Positions 26,891-33,817 of a stretch of 64,000 nucleotides of DNA are shown here, piece after piece (within the stretch, counting starts at the first letter, position 1; every line of letters begins with the position of its first letter). The notes beneath the pieces are model-generated. The model did not search any database. It was not told the origin of the DNA and saw nothing but the letters and a program-made list of their open reading frames with translations. Origin of the DNA: an uncultured Eubacteriales bacterium (GTDB lineage Bacteria; Bacillota; Clostridia; Oscillospirales; Oscillospiraceae). A program made the translations under genes and the position numbers. Where the stretch lies: NCBI GenBank assembly GCA_900079765.1, contig LT599017.1, positions 3,067,200-3,131,199 on the forward strand, given 5' to 3'.

Positions 26891-27721
26891 TTATTTGAAT
26901 CTGCCCGCGCCGCCGGCGATACATCCGCCGTCACAGAGGATGTCGACTCCGGTCAAGTATCCCATGGCCGGATCGGCGCAGGCCTCGTAGAGCGCCGCGA
27001 TCTCATCCGGCTGGCCCAGCCGCTTGATGGCGTTGTACTTAAGGTACGTTTGCGCTTCGTCTTTTTCCAATTCACCCATCGGCGTCTCAAAATTTCCGGG
27101 GGTGATTGAGATGGTCCTTACAGCCTTGGCGCCGAAGCGGGCCGCCTCCACTTTTGCGTACCAGATTACGAAATATTTAGATATGCCATACGAGACCCCC
27201 GAGCGAACCTTGGCCGGGAAGAGATTAACCCGCGCCATCATCCTTTTCATAAACTTGTCCCGGTCGGTTTGGCTGTACTTGAAGGCGCCCTTGGGCATAA
27301 CGAGCGCGGGCACCATATAGGCCGACATGGAAGAGGTATCGATCAGGCACCCACCCGGAGCAATCACGTCATAAAACGCATCGTGGATGTGGACCGTGCC
27401 CAGCGCGTTTCCCATCATGATCTTTTCCGCGTCTCCCATGTGGGGGGACATACCGGCGGCGTGGATGACCGTCGTTACCCTGCCGCGGGCCGCGGCCGTC
27501 TCGGCGAGCGCGCGCACGCTGTCCCATTCGCATAGATCACATACGCAGACCTCGGCTTCGATCCCCATGGCGGTCAGCTCATCCACGGCACTCAGAAGCT
27601 TGGACGCCGTGCGGCTTGCCAAGATGAGACGCATCCCCCTTTTGCCCAGCCGTTTGGCAGTTGCAAATCCCATTCCGCTTCCGCCGCCGGTGATCACGCA
27701 TACTTCTTTCTCCTGATCCAT
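26891..27721 (-). CDS. Short-chain dehydrogenase/reductase
   Basis: 276 residues. It has the Rossmann dinucleotide motif GGGSGMGFA (about 12-20), a DLCEWD acidic turn, HAAGMSP in place of NNAG, and the catalytic YGISK (YxxxK). The C-terminus GVDILCDGGCIAGG is the usual SDR ending. Oxidises or reduces an unknown carbonyl or hydroxyl with NAD(P)(H). It lies 15 bases after the epimerase-like gene and shares its promoter at site 2. Confidence 0.9.
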   Translation of the reverse strand: MDQEKEVCVITGGGSGMGFATAKRLGKRGMRLILASRTASKLLSAVDELTAMGIEAEVCVCDLCEWDSVRALAETAAARGRVTTVIHAAGMSPHMGDAEKIMMGNALGTVHIHDAFYDVIAPGGCLIDTSSMSAYMVPALVMPKGAFKYSQTDRDKFMKRMMARVNLFPAKVRSGVSYGISKYFVIWYAKVEAARFGAKAVRTISITPGNFETPMGELEKDEAQTYLKYNAIKRLGQPDEIAALYEACADPAMGYLTGVDILCDGGCIAGGAGRFK

Positions 27722-27736
27722 CGTGATCTCCTTTCG

Positions 27737-28759
27737 TCAGGCAGTCGCCTTGATTTTGCCCTCACGTTTGAGCCACTGCGCTTCGTCGTGCAGCGTCTCC
27801 GCATAAGGGCGGGTTTCATAGCCCAATTCCTTTTTCGCCTTGCTATAGTCAAAGGCGTTGTTGCGGGCGAGGTTGTAGACGGAAAAACTGGTCATAATCG
27901 GCTGCTTTCCGGTCTTTTTCGCTTTCTTCTCCATTCTCTTGGCGATGAAACCGGCGATGCCTAGGGGCAGATAAAATCTGACCGGCCTGCACCCGAGGTC
28001 GTCGTGGAGCATCCGGCAGAGTTCTTTCAGCGTAACCTCCTCGTTGCCGAGGATGTAGCATTCGCCCTTTCGGCCCTTGTCGGCCGCCATGATGCAGCCA
28101 TAGGCGAGATCGCGCACGTCGCAGAGATTGAAGGATCCCTGCATGCCGATGGGCATTTCGCCGTTGACGATCTGGATGACCGTCTTCGTCACCTCGCCCA
28201 CTGCGTAGTCGTTGGGGCCCAGGATGCCGCTGGGCTGGACGATACAGGCGTTTAACCCCCGCTGCCTGACCGCGTCCAGCACCTCCTGTGAGGCCATGGC
28301 CTTGGTTCTGCTGTACCAGCCCACCACTTTTTCCGGGTCGAAATTGCTGACCTCTTTGATTTTCTGGCCCTTAGGTGCCTCGGGAATCGCGCCGGTGCTG
28401 CTGACATAAACCAGCTTTTTGCACTCAGGATGGTTGAGGCAGGCCGCGATAATGTTCTGCGTCCCGCCGACGTTGACATCGACTAGTTTCTGGTTGAAAT
28501 CAGGGTTCACCGTCACCATGCTGGCGCAGTGGATGACGATGGACTCCATGCCCGCGGGAATGGTGAAGAACCGATTTACAGCGGCGGCCTCGCACAGGTC
28601 GCCCTCGCAGAGCTCAACCTCTTTGGGGATATATTTCACAGATTTGTCGCCGGGCAGGACGAATGCGCGCACCTTGTCTCCGCGCTCCAGGAGCTGACTA
28701 CACACGCTGCTGCCCAGGAACCCAGCCGCACCGGTAAGAAGGTAAAGGGTATTTTTCAT
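27737..28759 (-). CDS. Extended SDR: NAD-dependent epimerase/dehydratase family protein
   Basis: 340 residues. GAAGFLGSSVC is the N-terminal dinucleotide loop, ASMVTVNPD and VSSTGAIPEAP follow the family, and WYSRTKAMA provides the YxxxK catalytic pair. Similar proteins act on nucleotide sugars, flavonoid-like ketones or sterol-like alcohols; the substrate cannot be fixed here. It is the first gene of a two-gene unit with the SDR, directly behind operator site 2. Confidence 0.88.
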   Translation of the reverse strand: MKNTLYLLTGAAGFLGSSVCSQLLERGDKVRAFVLPGDKSVKYIPKEVELCEGDLCEAAAVNRFFTIPAGMESIVIHCASMVTVNPDFNQKLVDVNVGGTQNIIAACLNHPECKKLVYVSSTGAIPEAPKGQKIKEVSNFDPEKVVGWYSRTKAMASQEVLDAVRQRGLNACIVQPSGILGPNDYAVGEVTKTVIQIVNGEMPIGMQGSFNLCDVRDLAYGCIMAADKGRKGECYILGNEEVTLKELCRMLHDDLGCRPVRFYLPLGIAGFIAKRMEKKAKKTGKQPIMTSFSVYNLARNNAFDYSKAKKELGYETRPYAETLHDEAQWLKREGKIKATA

Positions 28760-28790
28760 GTTTTTTCCTCCAGGTATTTAAGATGTCGCT

Positions 28791-28834
28791 ATCATAACCC
28801 GGGGATATTTACGAGTTGTTTGTATCTTGTTTGA
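28791..28834 (-). promoter_or_regulatory. Three-repeat OmpR-type operator and promoter, site 2
   Basis: Minus strand TCAAACA (28834-28828), ACAAACA (28823-28817) and GTAAATA (28812-28806), 11 bp apart, then nine bases and the -10 TATGAT (28796-28791). The 19 bases TTTTAATATTTCTCAAACA at the upstream edge are identical to those at site 1. Confidence 0.75.
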
Positions 28835-28842
28835 GAAATATT

Positions 28843-28873
28843 AAAACGGCGGCCCTTCTGAGGGCCGCCGTTT
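28843..28873 (-). terminator. Terminator after the polytopic membrane protein gene
   Basis: Minus strand 10-bp stem ACGGCGGCCC / GGGCCGCCGT (28871-28862 with 28855-28846) followed by TTTTAATATTT. It lies just after the stop at 28875 and ends the two-component operon. Confidence 0.7.
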
Positions 28874-28874
28874 T

Positions 28875-30068
28875 TCAGGAAGTGCGTATTTTCTTTTGTC
28901 GGAAACTGTCCGCAATGACGTAAAGTCCGACGAGGGCGGCCAGACCACCAAAGGCCACACCGGCGAGGGCATTGGCGATGCTGTTGTCCCCCTCGGAGGC
29001 AAAGGACATGATTGCCGTCTGCGTTAGCACGAAACAGAGCAAAGTCGACGCGAGACCAATCGCTCGTAGTGCCTTTGCCTCCAAGGCCCTGCTTTTGCGC
29101 AGCCGGAGCGCGTCGCGGAGGTTGACACCGAACTCGGCGAAGGTATAGAGGGCAATCAGAAGGCCGATCTGCATTGGGTAAGGGGCCGTTTTGCCGCCGC
29201 TGAACAGGCGCGACGCGTAGACCACGTAACAGAGGCTGGAAACCAAAATGACCCCGCCGACACGGCGGTAGCTTTTAAGCTGCCGCCCCCGGTCCTGAGC
29301 ATGCATCCGTACGGCGACAAAGCGCGCCACCCCCATGCCTGCGCTATATAGGGCGCTGGCACACATGAAAAAAGACATTGAGAGAAGGCTGAGGGCCGCT
29401 TTCCCCGCGACAAGGAAGCCGTCCTTCATGATGCTGAGGCGGGTAAAGACCAACTTTTTTCTCCGGAACAGGTCGGCGGCAAGCCTAACGCTCTCCCTGG
29501 CGCTCCTATACCCGCAAAAGGCGACCAGCACGAGAGTTGCGGAGACCAGAAGGGCTCCCACCCCGAAAAGTCCGATGAGCACACCACTGAGCGCGGCGGT
29601 GTCCTCCGTTTCAGCCCCGTACAGGACGAGCATCGTCAAGGACAGCGGGGACGACATCGCCGCGCCCAGCGTCAGCCGCAGAAACCGCCCGGCGGGCGAG
29701 CCGTCCCCCCGGAGGGAAATCATCTGAAGGAGCAGGCAGACAAACAGCGCGGCCGCGGCGCAGGCCATCAGAGCCGGGCCTGAGGGCCGCCGGAGGAGGA
29801 ACAGCGCGCCGACGGCGATAGTTCCCAGGGCCGGCACCGCGAGTAAAAAGCCAATGAACGCGCACCGCTCCTTTTGGAGCGCCTCCGATTTTCTTAGCAG
29901 AGCGGAGAGAATGAGCTGGACGATCCAAAAAAGGATAGAGCAGGCCACGCACGCAAGGGCATAATACGCATGGGAATAAAGGCACCAGAGAACAAGCGAA
30001 ACCGTTACCAGCGGATATGCCCAGCAGAAAAATTTATCTTTAATCGCCGCCCTCATCTCGCACCCCAT
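28875..30068 (-). CDS. Polytopic membrane protein of unknown family
   Basis: 397 residues with about ten hydrophobic segments and no soluble domain. There is a long basic loop between helices (RSARESVRLAADLFRRKK) and a basic C-terminus (RQKKIRTS). It lies 14 bases after the sensor kinase gene, so it is made together with the two-component system and could be its sensing partner or an effector. The start could also be ATG at 30056, which has GGGGTG before it; the ATG at 30068 has no clear site. No family name can be given. Confidence 0.75.
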   Translation of the reverse strand: MGCEMRAAIKDKFFCWAYPLVTVSLVLWCLYSHAYYALACVACSILFWIVQLILSALLRKSEALQKERCAFIGFLLAVPALGTIAVGALFLLRRPSGPALMACAAAALFVCLLLQMISLRGDGSPAGRFLRLTLGAAMSSPLSLTMLVLYGAETEDTAALSGVLIGLFGVGALLVSATLVLVAFCGYRSARESVRLAADLFRRKKLVFTRLSIMKDGFLVAGKAALSLLSMSFFMCASALYSAGMGVARFVAVRMHAQDRGRQLKSYRRVGGVILVSSLCYVVYASRLFSGGKTAPYPMQIGLLIALYTFAEFGVNLRDALRLRKSRALEAKALRAIGLASTLLCFVLTQTAIMSFASEGDNSIANALAGVAFGGLAALVGLYVIADSFRQKKIRTS

Positions 30069-30082
30069 GGAATACTGTATTT

Positions 30083-31153
30083 TTAATACCCGACCGGTAT
30101 AGTCACCGTAAAGATGCTGCCCTTTCCAGGCGCGCTCACAACGGTCAGGGTCCCGCCCAGCTTTTCCACCACCCGGTACGCAAGCGCCAGGCCTAGGCCG
30201 TTCCCCTCCCCGGAGTGTGAGGTGTCGCCCTGGTAAAACTTATCAAAGATGTGCCGCTGGGTCTCGGCATCTATCCCGCAGCCGGTGTCTGAGACAGTGA
30301 CCGTGACAAAATCCTTGCCCGAGGTCTGCGCCAAGGCCACCTCGCCTCCGGGCGGCGTAAATTTAAGCGCATTGGAGAGGAGATTATTCCAGACGATTTC
30401 AAGCATACTGCTGTCCGCCCGAATTACGGCCCTGTCCTCCAGATCGGCCTGAAAGGTGATCTCCTTTTGCTCCCACAGGGGCTCAAACTGCAGAGCGCAT
30501 TCGCAGAGCTGGCCGCACAGGTCGTACTCCTCAACTTCGGAGCCGATCTCCTGGTTATCGAGCTTATTCAGCCTGAGAATATTGGTTACCAAGGCAGAGA
30601 GGTTCTCCGTAGCGCTGATGATGGTGCCCATATACTCCTCGCGGGTCGCCTCCGGCAGCGCCTTATCCCGGAGGGCGGCGGTATAGTTTTTAATGACCGC
30701 CAGCGGGGTTTTTATCTCATGGGACACATTGGCTACAAAGTCGTTTTTCAGCGTCTCGATGCTCCCGAGTTCCTGCACCATCGTGTTGAAGTCCAGGAAC
30801 ATGACATCGATATAGTCGTACCGGTCGGCGGTATGGATTGGCTCGACGTAGACGGAAAAGTCGCCCTCGGCCACCTTTTTCGCCGCTCCGCTCAGCCTGC
30901 GCATGGGTCTATCGTAATTCCTCCGGATCTGCCAGTTGGTAATCAGGCCAAAAAGGAGCGCCACGATTCCCCAATAGCTCATGATGACGACGATGCGGAT
31001 GATGGGGTGCCACATGTAGAACGCGGGCAGAATGAGCAGGCCCGTCTGGATGCCCACGAGGAACACCATCACCCCGTAGATGATGGCGAACTCCGTCCAG
31101 CCCATCTTCTTCCGCCTGATTCGCGCGTCCTCGTCGTATCGGCCCTTCTTCAT
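30083..31153 (-). CDS. Sensor histidine kinase (HAMP-HisKA-HATPase)
   Basis: 356 residues. Two membrane segments (about 19-40 and 50-70) are joined by a very short loop (AFYMWHP), so there is almost no extracellular sensor domain. This is the intramembrane-sensing layout. A HAMP linker follows, then FVANVSHEIKTPLAVI with the phosphoacceptor His, the N box WNNLLSNALKFTP, G1 DTGCGID and G2 GEGNGLGLALA. The start overlaps the regulator's stop (ATGA). The signal is probably membrane state or a partner membrane protein, perhaps the 397-residue protein downstream (inference). Confidence 0.93.
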   Translation of the reverse strand: MKKGRYDEDARIRRKKMGWTEFAIIYGVMVFLVGIQTGLLILPAFYMWHPIIRIVVIMSYWGIVALLFGLITNWQIRRNYDRPMRRLSGAAKKVAEGDFSVYVEPIHTADRYDYIDVMFLDFNTMVQELGSIETLKNDFVANVSHEIKTPLAVIKNYTAALRDKALPEATREEYMGTIISATENLSALVTNILRLNKLDNQEIGSEVEEYDLCGQLCECALQFEPLWEQKEITFQADLEDRAVIRADSSMLEIVWNNLLSNALKFTPPGGEVALAQTSGKDFVTVTVSDTGCGIDAETQRHIFDKFYQGDTSHSGEGNGLGLALAYRVVEKLGGTLTVVSAPGKGSIFTVTIPVGY

Positions 31154-31824
31154 CGGGACAGCACCGCCTTATAGCCTAGCCCCCGGACGGTCACGATCTG
31201 GAATCCGTCGCAGGCCGACAGCTTGTCACGCAGCCGCGTCACGTACACGTCCACGGCCCGGAGGCTGGTATCGCTGTCCACGCCCCAAAACTCGTCCATC
31301 AGCTGGGCGCGGGTGAAGGTTTTCGTTGGGTAGGAGAGGAGTTTATAGAGAATATTGAACTCCCGAAGGGTGAGGGCGGTCTCCTCCCCGCCGATGGTCA
31401 CGGTCATGGCGTCGGCATCCATGGAGAGATTGCCCACCGTCATCTTCCGCTCCTCCATGATGTTGGCGCGGCGGAGCAGGGCCCCCACCCGCATGACCAG
31501 CTCGTCTAAGTTGATGGGTTTGACCATGTAGTCGTCGATACCCAGCTTGAACCCTCTCTGTTTGGAGTAGATATCGTCCTTCGCAGTCATAAAGAGGATG
31601 GGGATGGTCTTGTTGAGCTGGCGAACCGTCTCGGCAAACTCAAAGCCGTCAATTTCCGGCATCATGACATCGGAGATAATGAGGTCGTAGAGATTGCTGT
31701 ACATCAGGTCATAGGCCTCAAGCGGATTCAGGCAGCCCTTCGCCTGATAGCCGCTGTCGTTTAAATAGGTGCACACAATCTGATTCAGCTTTACGTCATC
31801 TTCCACCACTAATATATTGACCAT
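31150..31824 (-). CDS. OmpR/PhoB-family response regulator
   Basis: 224 residues from ATG 31824, with GGGAGGAAT eight bases upstream; a few more upstream codons are open but lack a ribosome site. The receiver has EDD (8-10), phosphoacceptor D52 in LIISDVMMPE and K in VKPINLDE. The winged-helix output domain ends with LRAVDVYVTRLRDKL and VRGLGYKAVL. OmpR-family regulators bind direct repeats about 11 bp apart. Its own promoter carries site 3 of just such an operator (31908-31936), predicting autoregulation. Confidence 0.95.
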   Translation of the reverse strand: MVNILVVEDDVKLNQIVCTYLNDSGYQAKGCLNPLEAYDLMYSNLYDLIISDVMMPEIDGFEFAETVRQLNKTIPILFMTAKDDIYSKQRGFKLGIDDYMVKPINLDELVMRVGALLRRANIMEERKMTVGNLSMDADAMTVTIGGEETALTLREFNILYKLLSYPTKTFTRAQLMDEFWGVDSDTSLRAVDVYVTRLRDKLSACDGFQIVTVRGLGYKAVLSR

Positions 31825-31892
31825 GGGGCATTCCTCCCGTCTCATTCCCTATTGTAGCATACTTCCTCACGGGCCGCTTCAGCTTTATGCCA

Positions 31893-31936
31893 AGTTTATG
31901 CCGCTAGTATTTGCGCTTTGTTTGAGTTTTGTTTCA
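31893..31936 (-). promoter_or_regulatory. Three-repeat OmpR-type operator and promoter, site 3
   Basis: Minus strand TGAAACA (31936-31930), TCAAACA (31925-31919) and GCAAATA (31914-31908), 11 bp apart, then nine bases and the -10 TAAACT (31898-31893). It drives regulator-kinase-membrane protein. Confidence 0.75.
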
Positions 31937-32125
31937 CTTTTGTTAATTGCAAAACCCGAGCCACCCTTTACAACCTTGTACGAACAGCACCATTAACTGC
32001 TGCAAGGGGAGCGGTAGCGTTCCCACGTACGCCTCTTTGCGAGCCCATCGCCTATACCGTCGAATGGCTCAAGCGTGAGGACAATGTCAGCGGAAACGGC
32101 AAGGCCAACGAGAGTCCCGAGAAGC
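31937..32125. other. Gene-free stretch upstream of the two-component operon
   Basis: Together with the operator before it and the tRNA relic after it, this makes up the gap between 31825 and 32234. Short frames exist on the plus strand (for example one ending at 32187) but show no ribosome binding site or recognisable family. I see nothing further in it. Confidence 0.4.
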
Positions 32126-32161
32126 AAAAAGGGACCCCTGAAACCGTAATGGTTTCAGGGG
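32126..32161 (-). terminator. Terminator downstream of the truncated tRNA
   Basis: Minus strand 11-bp stem CCCCTGAAACC / GGTTTCAGGGG (32161-32151, 32145-32135) followed by TCCCTTTTT. This arrangement, a tRNA 3' end then a strong terminator, mirrors the intact tRNA-fMet at 49807-49920. Confidence 0.8.
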
Positions 32162-32165
32162 TTTA

Positions 32166-32212
32166 TGGTTGCGGGAGTAAGATTTGAACCTACGCGCTCC
32201 GGGTTGAGCCTC
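32166..32212 (-). pseudogene. Truncated tRNA-Met relic
   Basis: The minus strand ends with a complete T arm, acceptor strand TCCCGCA and CCA. It matches the 3' half of the tRNA-fMet at 49844-49920 with few changes (TTCAAATCTTAC against TTCAAATCCTAC). The anticodon loop has lost two bases (CTCAACCCGG against CTCATAACCCGG), and everything 5' of the anticodon stem is unlike a tRNA. It cannot be functional. It sits at the edge of the lower-GC segment holding the flavodoxin-like gene, so it may be a worn integration site. Confidence 0.75.
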
Positions 32213-32234
32213 GGTGGTTATTTGGCACAAAGCG

Positions 32235-32675
32235 TTATTCCTTCATTTTTCCGGGTTTAGTACCCGTATGAACATCGCGGTAAGAAACAACGGTACAGCC
32301 CTTTTTTTCAACCAGCGCCCTAGTTCCTTGCTCACTTTTTTGTGTGCCGCTCCCGCCGGAGCATAGAAAAATTTCCACATCCTTACCTACCGGCAAACAT
32401 TCCACTATTGCGTTAAAGGCAGGTGCCGGATATCCAGCCCACACGGGACAGCCAATGATGATTCGATCATAGTTGTTCAGATCAATATATAATGGCTGTA
32501 TAGCAACAGTTTTTCGTTGCATCGCCATAAAACCGCCAGGTGCAAAAGCAGTAAAAAGACTGCGCTTATGTTCTTCCTTCACCTGATATAAAGGTGCATC
32601 AAGTTGTGAGGACAAGCGTTCAGCCTCTTTTTTGGTGGATCCACCAAAGCTGAAATAAACAATAATGGTTTTCAT
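32235..32675 (-). CDS. Flavodoxin-like protein
   Basis: 146 residues. The N-terminal TIIVYFSFGGSTKKEAERL is the FMN phosphate-binding loop of flavodoxins, in the SFGGST form rather than the usual T/SxTGxT. YDRIIIGCPVWAGYPAPAFNA is the second flavin loop. Probably an electron carrier or NAD(P)H-dependent FMN reductase-like protein in the cytoplasm. Base composition is visibly lower in GC than the neighbours and the gene abuts a tRNA relic, which suggests acquisition by transfer. Confidence 0.85.
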   Translation of the reverse strand: MKTIIVYFSFGGSTKKEAERLSSQLDAPLYQVKEEHKRSLFTAFAPGGFMAMQRKTVAIQPLYIDLNNYDRIIIGCPVWAGYPAPAFNAIVECLPVGKDVEIFLCSGGSGTQKSEQGTRALVEKKGCTVVSYRDVHTGTKPGKMKE

Positions 32676-32811
32676 ACGATACCCTCCACTATATAGTAGC
32701 GATATAGTTCACATGATATACTTTACTAATAAAAATAAGGGAAATCCAAAGCAATGATAAGCCATTGCATAAAGAGCAACTGTTATAGTTCTTCTGTTGC
32801 GCACATTTACA

Positions 32812-32840
32812 TGGACTTTTTTACTCCCTCGGGGTATGAT
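32812..32840 (+). promoter_or_regulatory. Promoter with CsoR-like palindrome before the His-rich gene
   Basis: TGGACT (32812-32817), a 17-bp spacer and TATGAT (32835-32840). The quasi-palindrome TACTCCCTCGGGGTA (32822-32836) lies between the -35 and -10 and overlaps the latter. Its TACxCC..GGGGTA form resembles operators of CsoR/FrmR-type metal or stress repressors. No such repressor gene lies in the window. Confidence 0.5.
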
Positions 32841-32874
32841 AGTTCTAACACACTGAAGGGACGGGAGAATGACA

Positions 32875-33381
32875 ATGCCACACGACAAGCACTGCGGCTG
32901 CTGCCATGACCATGCGCATACCCCCCGGGCCGATGCCCTAGCTACACCATTTGAAGTGACTGAACATCATAAAGACTTCCTACATCAGCTCGGCCACAGC
33001 CATTACCTTCCTGTGGCTCGGTTTACCCTGGAGGACAGCCGGGATGAGAACTTTATCGCCACCGCTTTGGCTCCGGTTTTTCTGCGCTCGGTGGCCGACG
33101 ATATGGAGACAGTCAAGGAGGTCGGCGTCTTTCTGCAGCAGCTGGAAGACATGGGTCTCGTCACACTTGACTACGATATTCCTCTGGACGGATACGGCTA
33201 TGAGGAGTATAAGGAAAGTGCCCTTTATGAGTATTTCCGTGCCACCGTGGAGGAAGGAGCAGCAAAGCCCGGCTTTCTGGGGGATACGCCGATGCTGGAT
33301 CTGGGCAGCATGGCCTTGACCGAGACCGGAGCGAAAATCGCCGCCACCCACTGCGGCCATGGACATCATCACCACGAATAG
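32875..33381 (+). CDS. His/Cys-rich protein, likely metal-binding
   Basis: 168 residues from ATG 32875, with GGGAG seven bases upstream; an ATG six bases earlier would sit only one base from that site. Both ends are metal-binding in look: MPHDKHCGCCHDHAH at the start and THCGHGHHHHE at the end. The core (about 25-150) is acidic and helical with no family I recognise. There is no signal peptide, so a cytoplasmic metal store or sensor is more likely than an exported binder. Its promoter has a CsoR-like palindrome, which agrees with metal control (inference). It ends at the hairpin 33393-33426. Confidence 0.7.
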   Translation: MPHDKHCGCCHDHAHTPRADALATPFEVTEHHKDFLHQLGHSHYLPVARFTLEDSRDENFIATALAPVFLRSVADDMETVKEVGVFLQQLEDMGLVTLDYDIPLDGYGYEEYKESALYEYFRATVEEGAAKPGFLGDTPMLDLGSMALTETGAKIAATHCGHGHHHHE

Positions 33382-33392
33382 AGAGATTTGGA

Positions 33393-33426
33393 GGGCCTGT
33401 TGCAGAATTTTGCAGCAGGCCCTTTA
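33393..33426 (+). terminator. Terminator after the His-rich gene
   Basis: A 12-bp stem GGGCCTGTTGCA / TGCAGCAGGCCC (one G-T pair) with a 6-base loop, followed by TTT, 12 bases after the stop codon. Confidence 0.7.
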
Positions 33427-33768
33427 GAAAAAGTGTCGGAAAAGCTAAAATCAATCTTGGTTTCTTCGCACAATGTTAGAGAAAACTCAAAGCATCACAG
33501 AAATGCAGTGCACCTCAATTTACTCGCGTACCGCATTGATCTGGCCCGATTTGCAGATCTTTATGGCCACGTGCTAAATCCTGCATCCCACATCAGGATT
33601 TGCATATAAAGTATAAACCAAAAACCGTAGTTTTGCTAAACCTCATTAATACGCCGGTAATGGCCGGGCCTGCGGCCCGGGTCTCAAAGCCTTCGGGCAG
33701 ACGCTTGTAGTTGCTCATAAGGACTCCACTTCTAATGATACCCCGCCATTCTGCGGAACGAATCAGAC
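33427..33768. other. Gene-poor stretch between the His-rich gene and the GH127 gene
   Basis: It contains an 8-bp inverted repeat AAATCCTG / CAGGATTT (33576-33583, 33594-33601). It also has one short minus-strand frame, 33593-33718 (41 codons, MSNYKRLPEGFETRAAG..., GGAG five bases before ATG 33718). That frame reads like the start of a larger protein that runs out into low-GC sequence, so it may be a gene fragment. I cannot name it. Confidence 0.35.
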
Positions 33769-33804
33769 AAGGCCCCGGAGGAGAAGTATCTCCGCCGGGA
33801 CCTT
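33769..33804 (-). terminator. Hairpin after the GH127 gene
   Basis: Outer stem AAGGCCCCGG / CCGGGACCTT (one G-T pair) and inner GGAGA / TCTCC, 14 bases after the GH127 stop. There is no T-run on the minus strand; the plus side is T-rich. It may act both ways or by Rho. Confidence 0.5.
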
Positions 33805-33817
33805 GTTCTTACTTTTA

